From an uncultured Eubacteriales bacterium (lineage in GTDB: Bacteria > Bacillota > Clostridia > Oscillospirales > Oscillospiraceae), in NCBI GenBank assembly GCA_900546515.1, contig URDG01000018.1, forward strand, positions 1 through 53,252: DNA of 53,252 nucleotides, read 5' to 3'. Below the pieces are notes generated by a model. The model was not told the origin of the DNA. It worked only from the letters and a program-made list of their open reading frames with translations, and ran no database searches. The position numbers and the translations under genes are program-made. Shown in pieces: positions 1-7,314 of this stretch (positions are counted from its first letter, which is position 1; the number at the start of each line of letters is the position of its first letter).

Positions 1-773
1 TCAGCATTTCCTTGAATAACCGTCAGAGGCGTTTTCAAATCATGGGCAAGCGCGGCGATTTGCTCTTTCTGTGTCTGTTCGGTTTTCCATTGCCGTTCTA
101 ACGAAATTTTCAGATTATCTTTCATATCTGAAAAAGATGCAAGGACATCTTCAAACTCTTTGATTTTGGCGTGTCCTACTTCAAAATCAAGGTTTTGCTT
201 TGAAACCTCCGCAGTTGCTTCAAAAAGCGGGGTCAGTTGTGTACGCAGGTTCTTAGCAAATCTGGCGGTCAGTATGATAATGACCAGCAGCGAATTTACA
301 GCCATCAGGATAAACGCAAGCGTGTCAGGAGATGGAAAATATTCCGGTAGCCATGACACTGTAAATTGAGAACCAATATAATACCTTAAAACGCAAAATT
401 CGTTTTCCCGGACAACAAGTGCAAACTGCCTCCCCGTAGCATATTCAATATATTCTCCCTTTGCGTACAGCAGGGCAATTTCTTTTTCATCATCGTCCAT
501 ATTGCTGTAAAGCTCATTAAAGTTCTTGTCCAGAATTAAGTAGCCGCATCCCTGTGGAATCACAACCTTTGTAATATCCGGGGCAATCGTCAGCGTTGGA
601 ATGATCTCTTTTACCTGCAATTCACTTAGATTTGCTCTTGTAGCTAATCCAGCATTTACAGCAAGTCCCTCCAAACCAGAAGGGACAATAATTGCCGCTA
701 CCAGCATGACAATGAGGGAGATAGCAAACTGGCGAAACAATATTTTCAATGTAGGTTTCTTTTTCACTCCCAT
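1..773 (-). CDS. Sensor histidine kinase, lantibiotic-type two-component system (C-terminus beyond window)
   Basis: The frame opens with ATG at 773 and runs off the left edge after 257 codons, so only the sensor half is seen. A hydrophobic segment at about residues 11-33 is followed by an extracytoplasmic stretch of about 110 residues, a second membrane segment near residues 140-165, a HAMP-like linker and then the dimerisation H-box, HDLKTPLT, with the phospho-acceptor near His244. The ATP-binding domain would lie outside the window. The start overlaps the stop of the response regulator gene by 10 bases, which indicates translational coupling. By context it should sense a lantibiotic or cell-envelope signal and control the adjoining LanFEG-like exporter; the ligand is unknown. 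Confidence 0.85.
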   Translation of the reverse strand, partial: MGVKKKPTLKILFRQFAISLIVMLVAAIIVPSGLEGLAVNAGLATRANLSELQVKEIIPTLTIAPDITKVVIPQGCGYLILDKNFNELYSNMDDDEKEIALLYAKGEYIEYATGRQFALVVRENEFCVLRYYIGSQFTVSWLPEYFPSPDTLAFILMAVNSLLVIIILTARFAKNLRTQLTPLFEATAEVSKQNLDFEVGHAKIKEFEDVLASFSDMKDNLKISLERQWKTEQTQKEQIAALAHDLKTPLTVIQGNA

Positions 774-1426
774 TTATATCCTATCCCCCATACGGTGCTG
801 ATCGGACTTATTTTGAAATGCTCCAATTTCGCACGAATATTTTTTATATGCGTTGAGATCGTAGAGTTATCGCCTATTCCATCAAACCCGAAAACGGCTT
901 CATAGATTTGTTCTTTTGTAAAAACCTGTCCCCGGTTTTTCGCAAGGTATTCACAGATTGAATACTCGCTTTTGGTAAGGGGAACCGGCTGTTCTGAAAC
1001 ATACAGTACCTTTGCGGAAAGGTCAAATCTTATATCAGGCTCAAATGAAAGTGTGCTGTGATGCTCCCTTTTTTCTCTGCGTAAATGTGCCGCGACACGG
1101 GCGCGAAGCTCCTGAATACGAAAAGGTTTCGTAATATAATCATCCGCACCGATGCCCAATCCAAACAATATATCTTCCTGTAATGTCTTTGCGGTCAGAA
1201 AGAGAATCGGGCAGTCTACCATATTCCTGATCTGTTTGCAAAACTCAAACCCGTCTGTGCCAGGCATCATCACATCCAAAAGAATGAGGTCATAGAAATG
1301 CAGCTTTTTGATGTCTACATCATCCGCATTTTGACAGACTGTTATCAAATATCCATCTTTCCCCAAACTGTTCTTAATCAATTCCAAGATAGAAACTTCA
1401 TCGTCAACTACAAGTAAGTGGGTCAA
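764..1426 (-). CDS. Response regulator, OmpR/PhoB family
   Basis: This is a two-component transcription factor of about 220 residues. The receiver domain has the acidic pair DDE at residues 8-10, the phospho-acceptor Asp near 51 in LLDVMMPG, and a conserved Thr and Lys (FLTAK). The C-terminal half is a winged-helix DNA-binding domain with the typical ending GIGYKWE. I chose the TTG at 1426 because GGGAGGTGA lies six bases upstream. The longer frame starting at 1456 includes the -10 element and has no ribosome binding site. It is partner to the downstream kinase and probably activates the immunity operon. Confidence 0.9.
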   Translation of the reverse strand: MTHLLVVDDEVSILELIKNSLGKDGYLITVCQNADDVDIKKLHFYDLILLDVMMPGTDGFEFCKQIRNMVDCPILFLTAKTLQEDILFGLGIGADDYITKPFRIQELRARVAAHLRREKREHHSTLSFEPDIRFDLSAKVLYVSEQPVPLTKSEYSICEYLAKNRGQVFTKEQIYEAVFGFDGIGDNSTISTHIKNIRAKLEHFKISPISTVWGIGYKWE

Positions 1427-1444
1427 AAAATCACCTCCCGCCCC

Positions 1445-1453
1445 ATTATACCA
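1445..1453 (-). promoter_or_regulatory. Extended -10 promoter candidate for the response regulator/kinase pair
   Basis: Read on the - strand, TGG directly precedes a perfect TATAAT at 1450-1445. This is an extended -10 element with no good -35 hexamer. It lies between the lipoprotein stop and the regulator's ribosome binding site, so the regulatory pair could be expressed separately from the transporter genes. Confidence 0.5.
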
Positions 1454-1464
1454 CATTGTCGAGG

Positions 1465-1842
1465 TTACTCATCATTATTTTTAATGTCAGCTTTCCGATA
1501 TTCATTGTTGATATTTACAGCTACGGCATTGCTTATATCCACATCCACAATACTGTAAACGTAGCCGAAACTGAAATCTTCCCCCGCCACATTTTTGAAG
1601 CGTTTCGATACCTGCCCGATTTCTTCTTGCAGTTCTGACATTTCAAGACATTCATCCGTTATGGTATATGTCAGGCCGTTATATGAAATTTCATCATAGT
1701 TTGCGGCGTTCAGCTCATAATACGGCAGAGATTCATTTAACGCCTTATTTTTATCGGCGGTATCGCGGAGCGCACCGCAGGCCGATAAGCATATAAGACT
1801 TACAAGCACAATTACCACGGCAAACAGGCACTTTTTATTCAC
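1465..1842 (-). CDS. NisI/SpaI-like lantibiotic immunity lipoprotein
   Basis: A short exported lipoprotein of about 125 residues. The GTG at 1842 is preferred over the upstream ATG because GGGAGG lies eight bases before it and the encoded N-terminus is a clean lipoprotein signal: basic VNKK, a hydrophobic core, and lipobox LSAC with the lipid-modified Cys at residue 22. The mature part contains YTITDE, an EIGQVSK segment and a late VAVNINNEYRKA segment. These resemble the small NisI/SpaI immunity lipoproteins that accompany LanFEG transporters; the match is from memory, not a search. It would sit on the outer face of the membrane and bind the lantibiotic. It overlaps the preceding permease gene by eight bases. 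Confidence 0.7.
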   Translation of the reverse strand: MNKKCLFAVVIVLVSLICLSACGALRDTADKNKALNESLPYYELNAANYDEISYNGLTYTITDECLEMSELQEEIGQVSKRFKNVAGEDFSFGYVYSIVDVDISNAVAVNINNEYRKADIKNNDE

Positions 1843-2578
1843 TGTTTTTACCTCCCTCCCAACCATGAAACCAAACCAAACTGGCAATCAGCAGACAAAC
1901 AGTGCAGCATACAGAAATAATCATACCGCTGAAAAAATCGGTTTTTACCTGTGCATACAGTTGGGGGCTATCCCATGCAAGCACAGTGTAATCCATAGCA
2001 CGAACGCCCCAGGCCCAGGGAATATATTTCCATGTAGCGTCACCAAGCCCTGTTATCATAAGGGCAGCTATTAAACTCCCTGCAATTCCCAATCCCATAG
2101 ATGCACCTTTTCCGAAGCTCATTCCCACAAACAAATGAATCAGGTAAATGGGAAGCATGGTAATCAACAATAGAATCCCTGCTTTCAGGTAAAGGCTTGC
2201 CGGAGCATCCCTATATAGTGCAGCGAATGTTCCTAACGCTAAAAATGTTGCGCCAAAAGCACAGATCATCAGAAAACCAAGTTTACCAATATACGTTGCC
2301 ATGCGAGATGGGATTGTTCCCAACAAAAGCTGATAATGCCCGGCCTGATTTTCGATCTGAACAACCAGGCCCACAATAATGCCGATCAGAAACGGGAACG
2401 CAACGGCCAGCACTTCCAGATAGGCACTGATTTTGGTTGCCAGTTCCCATCTGGATATATGATAGTAACCCGCAAAAATCGCCGCACATATAATCGGAAT
2501 CATGCTGTGCATATAGAGCAAAATGCTATGTTTACACTTCTGATATTCTGCTTTCCAGCAGCGAACCACAGATACCAT
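1835..2578 (-). CDS. Lantibiotic immunity ABC transporter permease, LanG/MutG type
   Basis: A 247-residue integral membrane protein with about six hydrophobic segments. It begins with the short cytoplasmic N-terminus and amphipathic start (MVSVVRCWKAEYQKCKHS) typical of the LanE/LanG permease pair. It would form the membrane half of a LanF2EG complex that removes lantibiotics from the membrane. The start two bases after the stop of the LanE-like gene, with GGAGGTGG upstream, indicates one operon. Assignment as LanG rather than LanE rests on gene order (F-E-G) and general similarity. Confidence 0.75.
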   Translation of the reverse strand: MVSVVRCWKAEYQKCKHSILLYMHSMIPIICAAIFAGYYHISRWELATKISAYLEVLAVAFPFLIGIIVGLVVQIENQAGHYQLLLGTIPSRMATYIGKLGFLMICAFGATFLALGTFAALYRDAPASLYLKAGILLLITMLPIYLIHLFVGMSFGKGASMGLGIAGSLIAALMITGLGDATWKYIPWAWGVRAMDYTVLAWDSPQLYAQVKTDFFSGMIISVCCTVCLLIASLVWFHGWEGGKNSE

Positions 2579-2580
2579 AG

Positions 2581-3327
2581 TTACCCCACCTCCTTTTTCT
2601 CAAACCATCTTGCAGTTAAAAATGACAGCGCCGCAAACCAGGCCAGCGAAATGACCAATACAAGTATAATCATCCAAAATGCCATTGCCGTACTCTGATC
2701 TGCAACCGGCTCACCATTAGGCAAAATACCTAACACGGAAATCATAAGATGCGGCACCCAGCTATACGGGCAGATCATCCACAAAGAGGTTGTAGCCGTG
2801 AAAATCCCTAAAACGCTTCCAAGTCCGGCATTAAGAATAACCGTGACAAAGATACCAACTTTTTTTGATAACCATAAGCACAGCGGAACTTCCCATAGGC
2901 TTGCAATGACAATACAAGCTGTTCCGGCCGCAGCCTGCCAAATTCCGATTGTCAGGGGAATTTCGTTGATAACTAATATTGCAAAACCGCCCAACAGATT
3001 TAGCGCCAGGAAAATGAAATTCCCCACACAGGAGTAAATACCGGCCACTCCAATTTTTGCTTTCCAGACTTTGTTCTGCGAAACAGGCAATGAAGCAACG
3101 GCACGATATTTTAGTTTGCCATTATCCCGCTGTTCAATCAAGGCACAGGTGAGCGTAAGGAATCCAGGATAAAGCAGGATATACCACCAATTATAAGAAT
3201 TGAGCTGGAACCAAAGAGGGGCAAAAAAGTTCATAAGCGCAGTTACAAACGGGGCCAGAACGATCAGCGTTTTTGTGAAAGTTCTCTTATGCTTTAGGTT
3301 CTCTGCCTGAATATATGCCATCTCCAT
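2581..3327 (-). CDS. Lantibiotic immunity ABC transporter permease, LanE/MutE-EpiE type
   Basis: A 248-residue polytopic permease. The N-terminus contains AENLKHKRTFTKTLIVLAP, a characteristic cytoplasmic entry into the first membrane helix in this family (the 'ExLKxKRT' pattern). About six hydrophobic segments follow. The ATG at 3327 directly abuts the stop codon of the ATPase gene, and AAGGAGG lies just inside the end of that gene, so the two are translationally linked. With the LanG-like partner it would form the membrane domain of the immunity exporter. Confidence 0.8.
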   Translation of the reverse strand: MEMAYIQAENLKHKRTFTKTLIVLAPFVTALMNFFAPLWFQLNSYNWWYILLYPGFLTLTCALIEQRDNGKLKYRAVASLPVSQNKVWKAKIGVAGIYSCVGNFIFLALNLLGGFAILVINEIPLTIGIWQAAAGTACIVIASLWEVPLCLWLSKKVGIFVTVILNAGLGSVLGIFTATTSLWMICPYSWVPHLMISVLGILPNGEPVADQSTAMAFWMIILVLVISLAWFAALSFLTARWFEKKEVG

Positions 3328-4032
3328 TTAATATCCCTCCTTACCATTTCTGCGAATAACATCCATAAAGAGTTGTTCCAAATCTTCACCGGCGCGAAGC
3401 TCTCCCTCATATCCAAGGACGCCGCCAGCAATGATACCCACATGATCTGCAATCTGCTGGACTTCTGACAGAATATGGCTGGACAAAATAACTGTAATCC
3501 CTTTGCAGGGAAAAGAGCGAATTAACTCTCGAAGTTCCTCAATCCCTAAAGGGTCAAGGCCGTTAGTCGGTTCATCCAGAATCAAAAGCTGGGGACTGTT
3601 CAGCAATGCAATAGCAATACCAAGCCGCTGCTTCATACCAAGAGAAAACTGCCCGGCCCGTTTCTTGCCGGTATTCGTGAGCTGGACAATTTGCAATACC
3701 TCGTTAATTCGTGCATCGTCCAGGCCGAGCAATGTAGTTCTGACTTTGAGATTTTCGTATGCAGTCAGATTTTCGTAAAGCGGGGGCATCTCAATCAAAG
3801 CACCGATATGCTCCAGATCATTCCGCTTCCACGGGTGGCCGTCAAACTCGATGCTTCCCGATGTGGGGCGCAAAATGCCGGTGAGCATTTTTAAGATCGT
3901 GGATTTGCCAGCCCCATTCGGCCCCAGCAGACCATAAACCGAGTTGCGCCGGATGTTCAGTGACACATTGTTTACCGCCATTTGCCCCTTGAAATTTTTG
4001 CAGAGGTCAGTCGTTTTCAAAATCATATCCAT
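3328..4032 (-). CDS. Lantibiotic immunity ABC transporter ATP-binding subunit, LanF type
   Basis: A 234-residue ABC ATPase. Walker A is GPNGAGKST (about residues 37-45), the signature segment is FSLGMKQRLG, Walker B is LLILDEPTNGLD, and the H-loop is SSHILSE. The Q-loop has Glu in place of Gln (ALIEMPPLYENL). This 'E-loop' is a known mark of LanF proteins and supports a lantibiotic rather than a general exporter role. The ATG at 4032 is chosen because AAAGGAC precedes it and the protein then starts as its family does; the longer frame from 4152 has no ribosome binding site. It is the first gene of the operon. Confidence 0.85.
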   Translation of the reverse strand: MDMILKTTDLCKNFKGQMAVNNVSLNIRRNSVYGLLGPNGAGKSTILKMLTGILRPTSGSIEFDGHPWKRNDLEHIGALIEMPPLYENLTAYENLKVRTTLLGLDDARINEVLQIVQLTNTGKKRAGQFSLGMKQRLGIAIALLNSPQLLILDEPTNGLDPLGIEELRELIRSFPCKGITVILSSHILSEVQQIADHVGIIAGGVLGYEGELRAGEDLEQLFMDVIRRNGKEGY

Positions 4033-4331
4033 ATAATCAAGTCCTTTCTTTGATTTTACGGATAGCATACCGGGCAATTTTGAAGATTTCATAAAGATTC
4101 CCGAAAACAGAATATGAACAATACACCGTAACCGTGGAGCATATCGCAACAAAGCACCAACCTACGCATTTAGGGCCTTAAAAAGCCCTATATTTCAAGG
4201 TTTTTCCCGCATAGTCGGCGGGGTATGTGAGTGTTTTATTTCAGGTGTGATTATAGAGATGTTTAATTGTCTTTAGATTTTTGAAAAGTCCCGGTTTTAT
4301 GCGGGTTTGCGCTGGTTGTGCTAATCGGAAC
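4033..4331. other. Element end: non-coding stretch up to the insertion junction
   Basis: No gene is supported here. The segment holds the leader of the immunity operon (on the - strand) and the terminal sequence of the element. Around 4168-4200 there are short complementary tracts (GGGCCTT / AAGCCC and CCTTGAAA-like runs on the - strand) of the sort found near recombination sites, but no definite repeat can be named without the other end. Base composition rises sharply at about 4290-4335. No convincing -35/-10 pair could be assigned for the operon. Confidence 0.4.
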
Positions 4332-4580
4332 GAGGCGACGGCGAATGTTGACCCGGAGAATGAAAAGGAGCTGATGGAGGCCGTTTCCGAGCTGACGCAT
4401 GACAAGACGGTCATAATGATCGCGCACCGTCTGAAAACCGTGCGCAATGCCGGCCGTATCTTTGTCGTAGACCGCGGAGAGATCGTGCAGCAGGGTACGC
4501 ACGAGGAGCTAGTTGAGGTTGACGGGCTCTACCGCCGCTTCGTGGCGGAGCGGCAGCAGGCCGCAGGCTGGAAGGTCTGA
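4332..4580 (+). pseudogene. 3' remnant of an ABC exporter ATPase, cut at Walker B
   Basis: About 82 codons remain of what was probably a ~580-residue membrane-spanning ABC exporter. The remnant starts in the Walker B/D-loop region (EATANVDPENE) and continues through the H-loop (IAHRLKT) to the usual C-terminal tail (GEIVQQGTHEELV...). Everything upstream is missing: membrane domain, Walker A and signature motif. The sequence before 4332 is unrelated. An open frame starting at 4281 reads through the junction but has no plausible ribosome binding site. The gene is followed by a good terminator, as expected for the true 3' end. The missing 5' part may lie at the other end of the inserted element. 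Confidence 0.85.
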
Positions 4581-4588
4581 TCGTTTAT

Positions 4589-4625
4589 ATGCGGGCACAG
4601 ACGAGAGCTGTGCCCGCATTTTTCA
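4589..4625 (+). terminator. Rho-independent terminator after the exporter remnant
   Basis: A 10-bp perfect stem, GCGGGCACAG (4591-4600) with CTGTGCCCGC (4608-4617), extended by A-T pairs, has a 7-base loop and is followed by ATTTTTC. It lies 10 bases after the stop codon. It also sits directly at the 3' end of the converging gene on the - strand and may serve both. Confidence 0.85.
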
Positions 4626-4862
4626 TTGCCCCGTTCTGTGCAGGCGGGGCATTTTCCCGTTGGTACGCGAAAGCAGGGGAGGGCGCGGCCGCGCGATTAA
4701 AAGCCTCTGACCGCAGAATGAAAACTGTTCTGCCTCAATGTCCGGCCACGGCTCGAGTCCGTGGGCTATAAGACAGCTCTCGATTATGTCCCTCGGCGAT
4801 ATTGTTTCGCTGCCGTCCAGTATCACGGCAATTGTGTCCTTTGTGACTGCATATGTAACCAT
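4623..4862 (-). CDS. Small protein of unknown function (79 residues)
   Basis: I do not recognise a named family. The frame reads MVTYAVTKDTIAVILDGSE, then SPRDIIESCLIAHGLEPWPDIEAE and QRLLIARPRPP, ending in a basic tail. Its composition looks like a real soluble small protein, and the pattern 'acidic...LEPWP...E...LLIARP' suggests a conserved domain. The ATG at 4862 is chosen because the weak GAGAG upstream fits and the longer frame (from 4970) has an unlikely hydrophobic N-terminus. A candidate promoter, TTGGCA - 17 bp - TAGAAA, can be read on the - strand upstream. The gene converges on the exporter remnant and shares its terminator region. Confidence 0.5.
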   Translation of the reverse strand: MVTYAVTKDTIAVILDGSETISPRDIIESCLIAHGLEPWPDIEAEQFSFCGQRLLIARPRPPLLSRTNGKMPRLHRTGQ

Positions 4863-5224
4863 GCTAAAACTCTCTTTTATAATTCTTCGGCCCGGTATCC
4901 GGGCTTTGTGAATAATGTAATAAAAACTCACCGAATTTTCTACACAAAAAATATGGAAATGCCAAAACAACTGTGCTATACTGTTTCAGCAGGTATTATG
5001 TAAATCAAAACAATTATTTTCTGCGGCAGGGCAGCGGCGTGACGCTCACTTTAAGGGCGTACTGCATGCCGGAGCGGCGCTTTTTACCCGTCAAGCGTGT
5101 AAATCGGCGGTTTTAGCCCTGCGAAAAATAGAAAATAGTTGCTATTTGACAGGGCATGTGTTAAAATCTACAGCGTGTCAGTCCGGGCTCGGACGGCACG
5201 CGACATAATTGGAAGGTGCACATT
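4863..5224. other. Intergenic region between the small gene and murA
   Basis: This 362-base stretch holds no supported protein gene. It contains a short perfect hairpin, GCCCGG-TAT-CCGGGC, at 4890-4904. It also has an isolated extended -10 sequence, TGCTATACT (4974-4982), followed about 90 bases later by a small GCCG/CGGC hairpin plus GCTTTTT (about 5066-5086), and finally the murA promoter. The middle part could encode a short RNA, but the evidence is weak. Confidence 0.4.
5139..5167 (+). promoter_or_regulatory. murA promoter
   Basis: TTGCTA (5139-5144), a 17-bp spacer and TAAAAT (5162-5167), with TG one base before the -10 (extended -10). It lies 57 bases upstream of the murA start. Confidence 0.65.
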
Positions 5225-6529
5225 TTGGATAAATATGTTATTAATGGCGGCACGGCACTGCACGGTGAGGTTGAGATAAGCGGCGCGAAGAACGCGGCTG
5301 TTGCGATAATCCCGGCGGCGCTCATGGTAAACGGCGTCTGCCGCATAGAGAATCTGCCGCAGATAAGCGATACCGACATGCTGCTTACTATTCTGGCCGA
5401 TCTCGGCGCAAAGGTCAGGTATATAAACAGATCGACTGTTGAGATCGACTGCACGGATGTGCATTTTCAGGATGCCCCGTATGATCTCATGCGCAAGATC
5501 CGCGCATCCTATTATCTCATCGGCGCAATGCTCGGCCGTTTCGGCAGCGCAAAGACCACGATGCCCGGCGGCTGCAACTTCGGCGTGCGTCCCATTGACC
5601 AGCATATCAAGGGCATGACCGCTCTCGGCGCATCCGTTGATGTTAAAAACGGCTTCGTGTATGCCGACGCCGCCGGCGGCAGGCTGCACGGCGCAAGAAT
5701 ATATCTCGATAAGGTCTCTGTCGGCGCGACGATGAATATCATACTCGCTGCAACGCTTGCACAGGGCCGCACGATCATTGAAAACGCGGCGCGTGAGCCG
5801 CATATAGTCGACCTTGCAAACTTCCTCAACTCCATGGGCGCGGACGTGCGCGGAGCCGGAACGGACACCGTTAAGGTAAACGGTGTTGACAGGCTCCACG
5901 GCGGCAGCTATACTATCATCCCGGATCAGATCGAGGCCGGCACCTATATGGTCGCCGCAGCGGCGACGAGCGGCGAGGTTCTTGTCAAAAATGTCATCCC
6001 CAAGCACCTTGAGTGCATCAGCGCGAAGCTCCGCGAGACCGGCACGATCGTGCAGGAATATGAGGACTCCGTGCTTGTAAAAGGCGCGAGCACTCTCCGC
6101 CGCGCGAATATAAAAACTCTCCCGTATCCCGGTTTCCCCACGGATATGCAGCCGCAGATGGGTACGCTTCTGTGCCTTGCAAACGGCACCTCCGTTATTA
6201 CCGAGGGCATATATGACAACCGTTTCAAGTACGTGAATGAGCTGCGCAAAATGGGCGCAGAGATCCAGGTCGACGGCCGTGTCGCGGTCATCGAAGGCGG
6301 AAAGCGCCTCACCGGCGCTCCAGTTATGGCGTGCGACCTGCGTGCAGGCGCGGCTATGGTCATCGCCGGCATGTGCGCCTCCGGAAGAACGGAGGTCGAG
6401 GACATCCACTATATAGAGCGCGGCTATGAGAATTTTGTCGGCAAGCTGCGCATGCTTGGAGCGGATATTCAGATCGTCAGCTTCCCTGACGATCAGGGCG
6501 AGGCAGACAAGATCATTTCGGTTTCCTGA
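5225..6529 (+). CDS. murA: UDP-N-acetylglucosamine 1-carboxyvinyltransferase (first copy)
   Basis: MurA transfers enolpyruvate from PEP to UDP-GlcNAc, the first committed step of peptidoglycan synthesis in the cytoplasm. The product has 434 residues, the usual length. Lys22 (GAKNAA) and the catalytic Cys117 in PGGCNFGVRPIDQH are present, so it should be fosfomycin-sensitive in principle. I chose TTG at 5225 because GGAAGGTG is six bases upstream and the product then starts MDKYVINGG, as in the family; a GTG at 5216 would overlap the ribosome binding site. The downstream walJ-like gene overlaps its stop (TGATG). A second murA lies in the dcw cluster at 32357. Confidence 0.95.
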   Translation: MDKYVINGGTALHGEVEISGAKNAAVAIIPAALMVNGVCRIENLPQISDTDMLLTILADLGAKVRYINRSTVEIDCTDVHFQDAPYDLMRKIRASYYLIGAMLGRFGSAKTTMPGGCNFGVRPIDQHIKGMTALGASVDVKNGFVYADAAGGRLHGARIYLDKVSVGATMNIILAATLAQGRTIIENAAREPHIVDLANFLNSMGADVRGAGTDTVKVNGVDRLHGGSYTIIPDQIEAGTYMVAAAATSGEVLVKNVIPKHLECISAKLRETGTIVQEYEDSVLVKGASTLRRANIKTLPYPGFPTDMQPQMGTLLCLANGTSVITEGIYDNRFKYVNELRKMGAEIQVDGRVAVIEGGKRLTGAPVMACDLRAGAAMVIAGMCASGRTEVEDIHYIERGYENFVGKLRMLGADIQIVSFPDDQGEADKIISVS

Positions 6530-7314
6530 TGAGAGTCTGCGTATTTGCCAGCAGTTCCAGCGGCAATTGCCTTCTTCTCTCGGAGGGCGGCACAAATATA
6601 TTGATCGACGCCGGAATTTCTATGCGCAGGATAGTCAGCTCGCTTGCGCAGGCAGGGCTAACAATGCGAAATATCGGCGGAGTGCTCATCACACATGAGC
6701 ACTCCGATCATATTTCAGGGCTGAAAATGCTTTTGAAGCACTATGATGTGGACGTATATGCACCTCACACTGTGGCTAACCGCCTGATCGGGATGCTCCC
6801 GGAGGCGGAGGAGCATATGCATATCATCCCGGCCGGAGAGTGCTTTCAGATAGGCGGTCTTGATGTGCTGGCGTTTCACACGAGCCATGACACGGACGAG
6901 AGCGTGGGCTACCGGGTCAGCGGCGACGGCTGCTTTGCGCTTGCGACGGACACCGGCTGCGTCACGGATGAGATCGTGTCCGCACTTGAGGGAGTGGATA
7001 CCGTCCTCATAGAGGCGAATCATGATGAACAGATGCTGCGTGACGGGCCGTACCCGTTTTATCTCAAGCGCCGCATCCTTGCCGATACCGGGCATTTGTC
7101 GAATGAGAGCTGCGCGCGTCTTGCGCGCCATCTTGCGGAGACGGGAACCGGGCAGATAATCCTTGGGCATCTCAGCCGCACGAATAATACGCCGGAGCTG
7201 GCGTATGCCGCGGCGGCACGCGAGCTCGAGGGCACGGATGCAAAGCTTTGCTGCGCGCCGGTGACAGGATTCGCGGAATTTTATGTCGGAGAACGTGTAA
7301 AATGCTGTCTGTAA
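6529..7314 (+). CDS. Metallo-beta-lactamase-fold hydrolase, WalJ/YycJ-like
   Basis: A 261-residue metal-dependent hydrolase. The family signature THEHSDH (His56, His58, Asp60, His61) binds two metal ions. Further metal ligands are a His (HTSHD region, near 122), an Asp (LATDTG) and a late His (LGHLSR). The N-terminal FASSSSGNC is typical of the YycJ/WalJ group, which is thought to be an exonuclease involved in DNA repair and linked to cell-wall control in Firmicutes. It overlaps murA by one base and rlmH by 13 bases; pairing with rlmH is also seen in other Firmicutes. Confidence 0.85.
   Translation: MRVCVFASSSSGNCLLLSEGGTNILIDAGISMRRIVSSLAQAGLTMRNIGGVLITHEHSDHISGLKMLLKHYDVDVYAPHTVANRLIGMLPEAEEHMHIIPAGECFQIGGLDVLAFHTSHDTDESVGYRVSGDGCFALATDTGCVTDEIVSALEGVDTVLIEANHDEQMLRDGPYPFYLKRRILADTGHLSNESCARLARHLAETGTGQIILGHLSRTNNTPELAYAAAARELEGTDAKLCCAPVTGFAEFYVGERVKCCL

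Larger units (their letters stand above)
1..4331. mobile_element. Right end of an inserted element carrying a lantibiotic-protection operon
   Basis: This block is visibly richer in A and T than the rest of the window. Its only genes are a six-gene - strand immunity and two-component operon. At about 4331 it changes abruptly into the middle of an ABC exporter reading frame, at the Walker B glutamate codon. The sequence between the operon and the junction (4153-4331) encodes nothing recognisable; it contains an A/T-rich stretch with short inverted repeats around 4170-4200. No integrase, relaxase or transposase lies inside the window, so the element type is unknown and the left end is outside. 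An integrative element is the inference. A chimeric assembly is the main alternative. Confidence 0.6.

Noticed and set aside
4281..4331. An in-frame start upstream of the exporter remnant that could make a fusion peptide
   Set aside because: There is no ribosome binding site, the residues are not exporter-like, and the product would lack Walker A; treated as accidental.
4890..4904. GCCCGG-TAT-CCGGGC hairpin as a terminator or operator
   Set aside because: The stem is only 6 bp with a 3-base loop and no T-tract; it may be chance in GC-rich sequence.
5168..6595. A 475-codon open frame on the - strand opposite murA
   Set aside because: It exactly mirrors murA, has His/Arg/Ala-rich low-quality composition, no ribosome binding site and no recognisable motif. 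In GC-rich genes the antisense frame is often open by chance.
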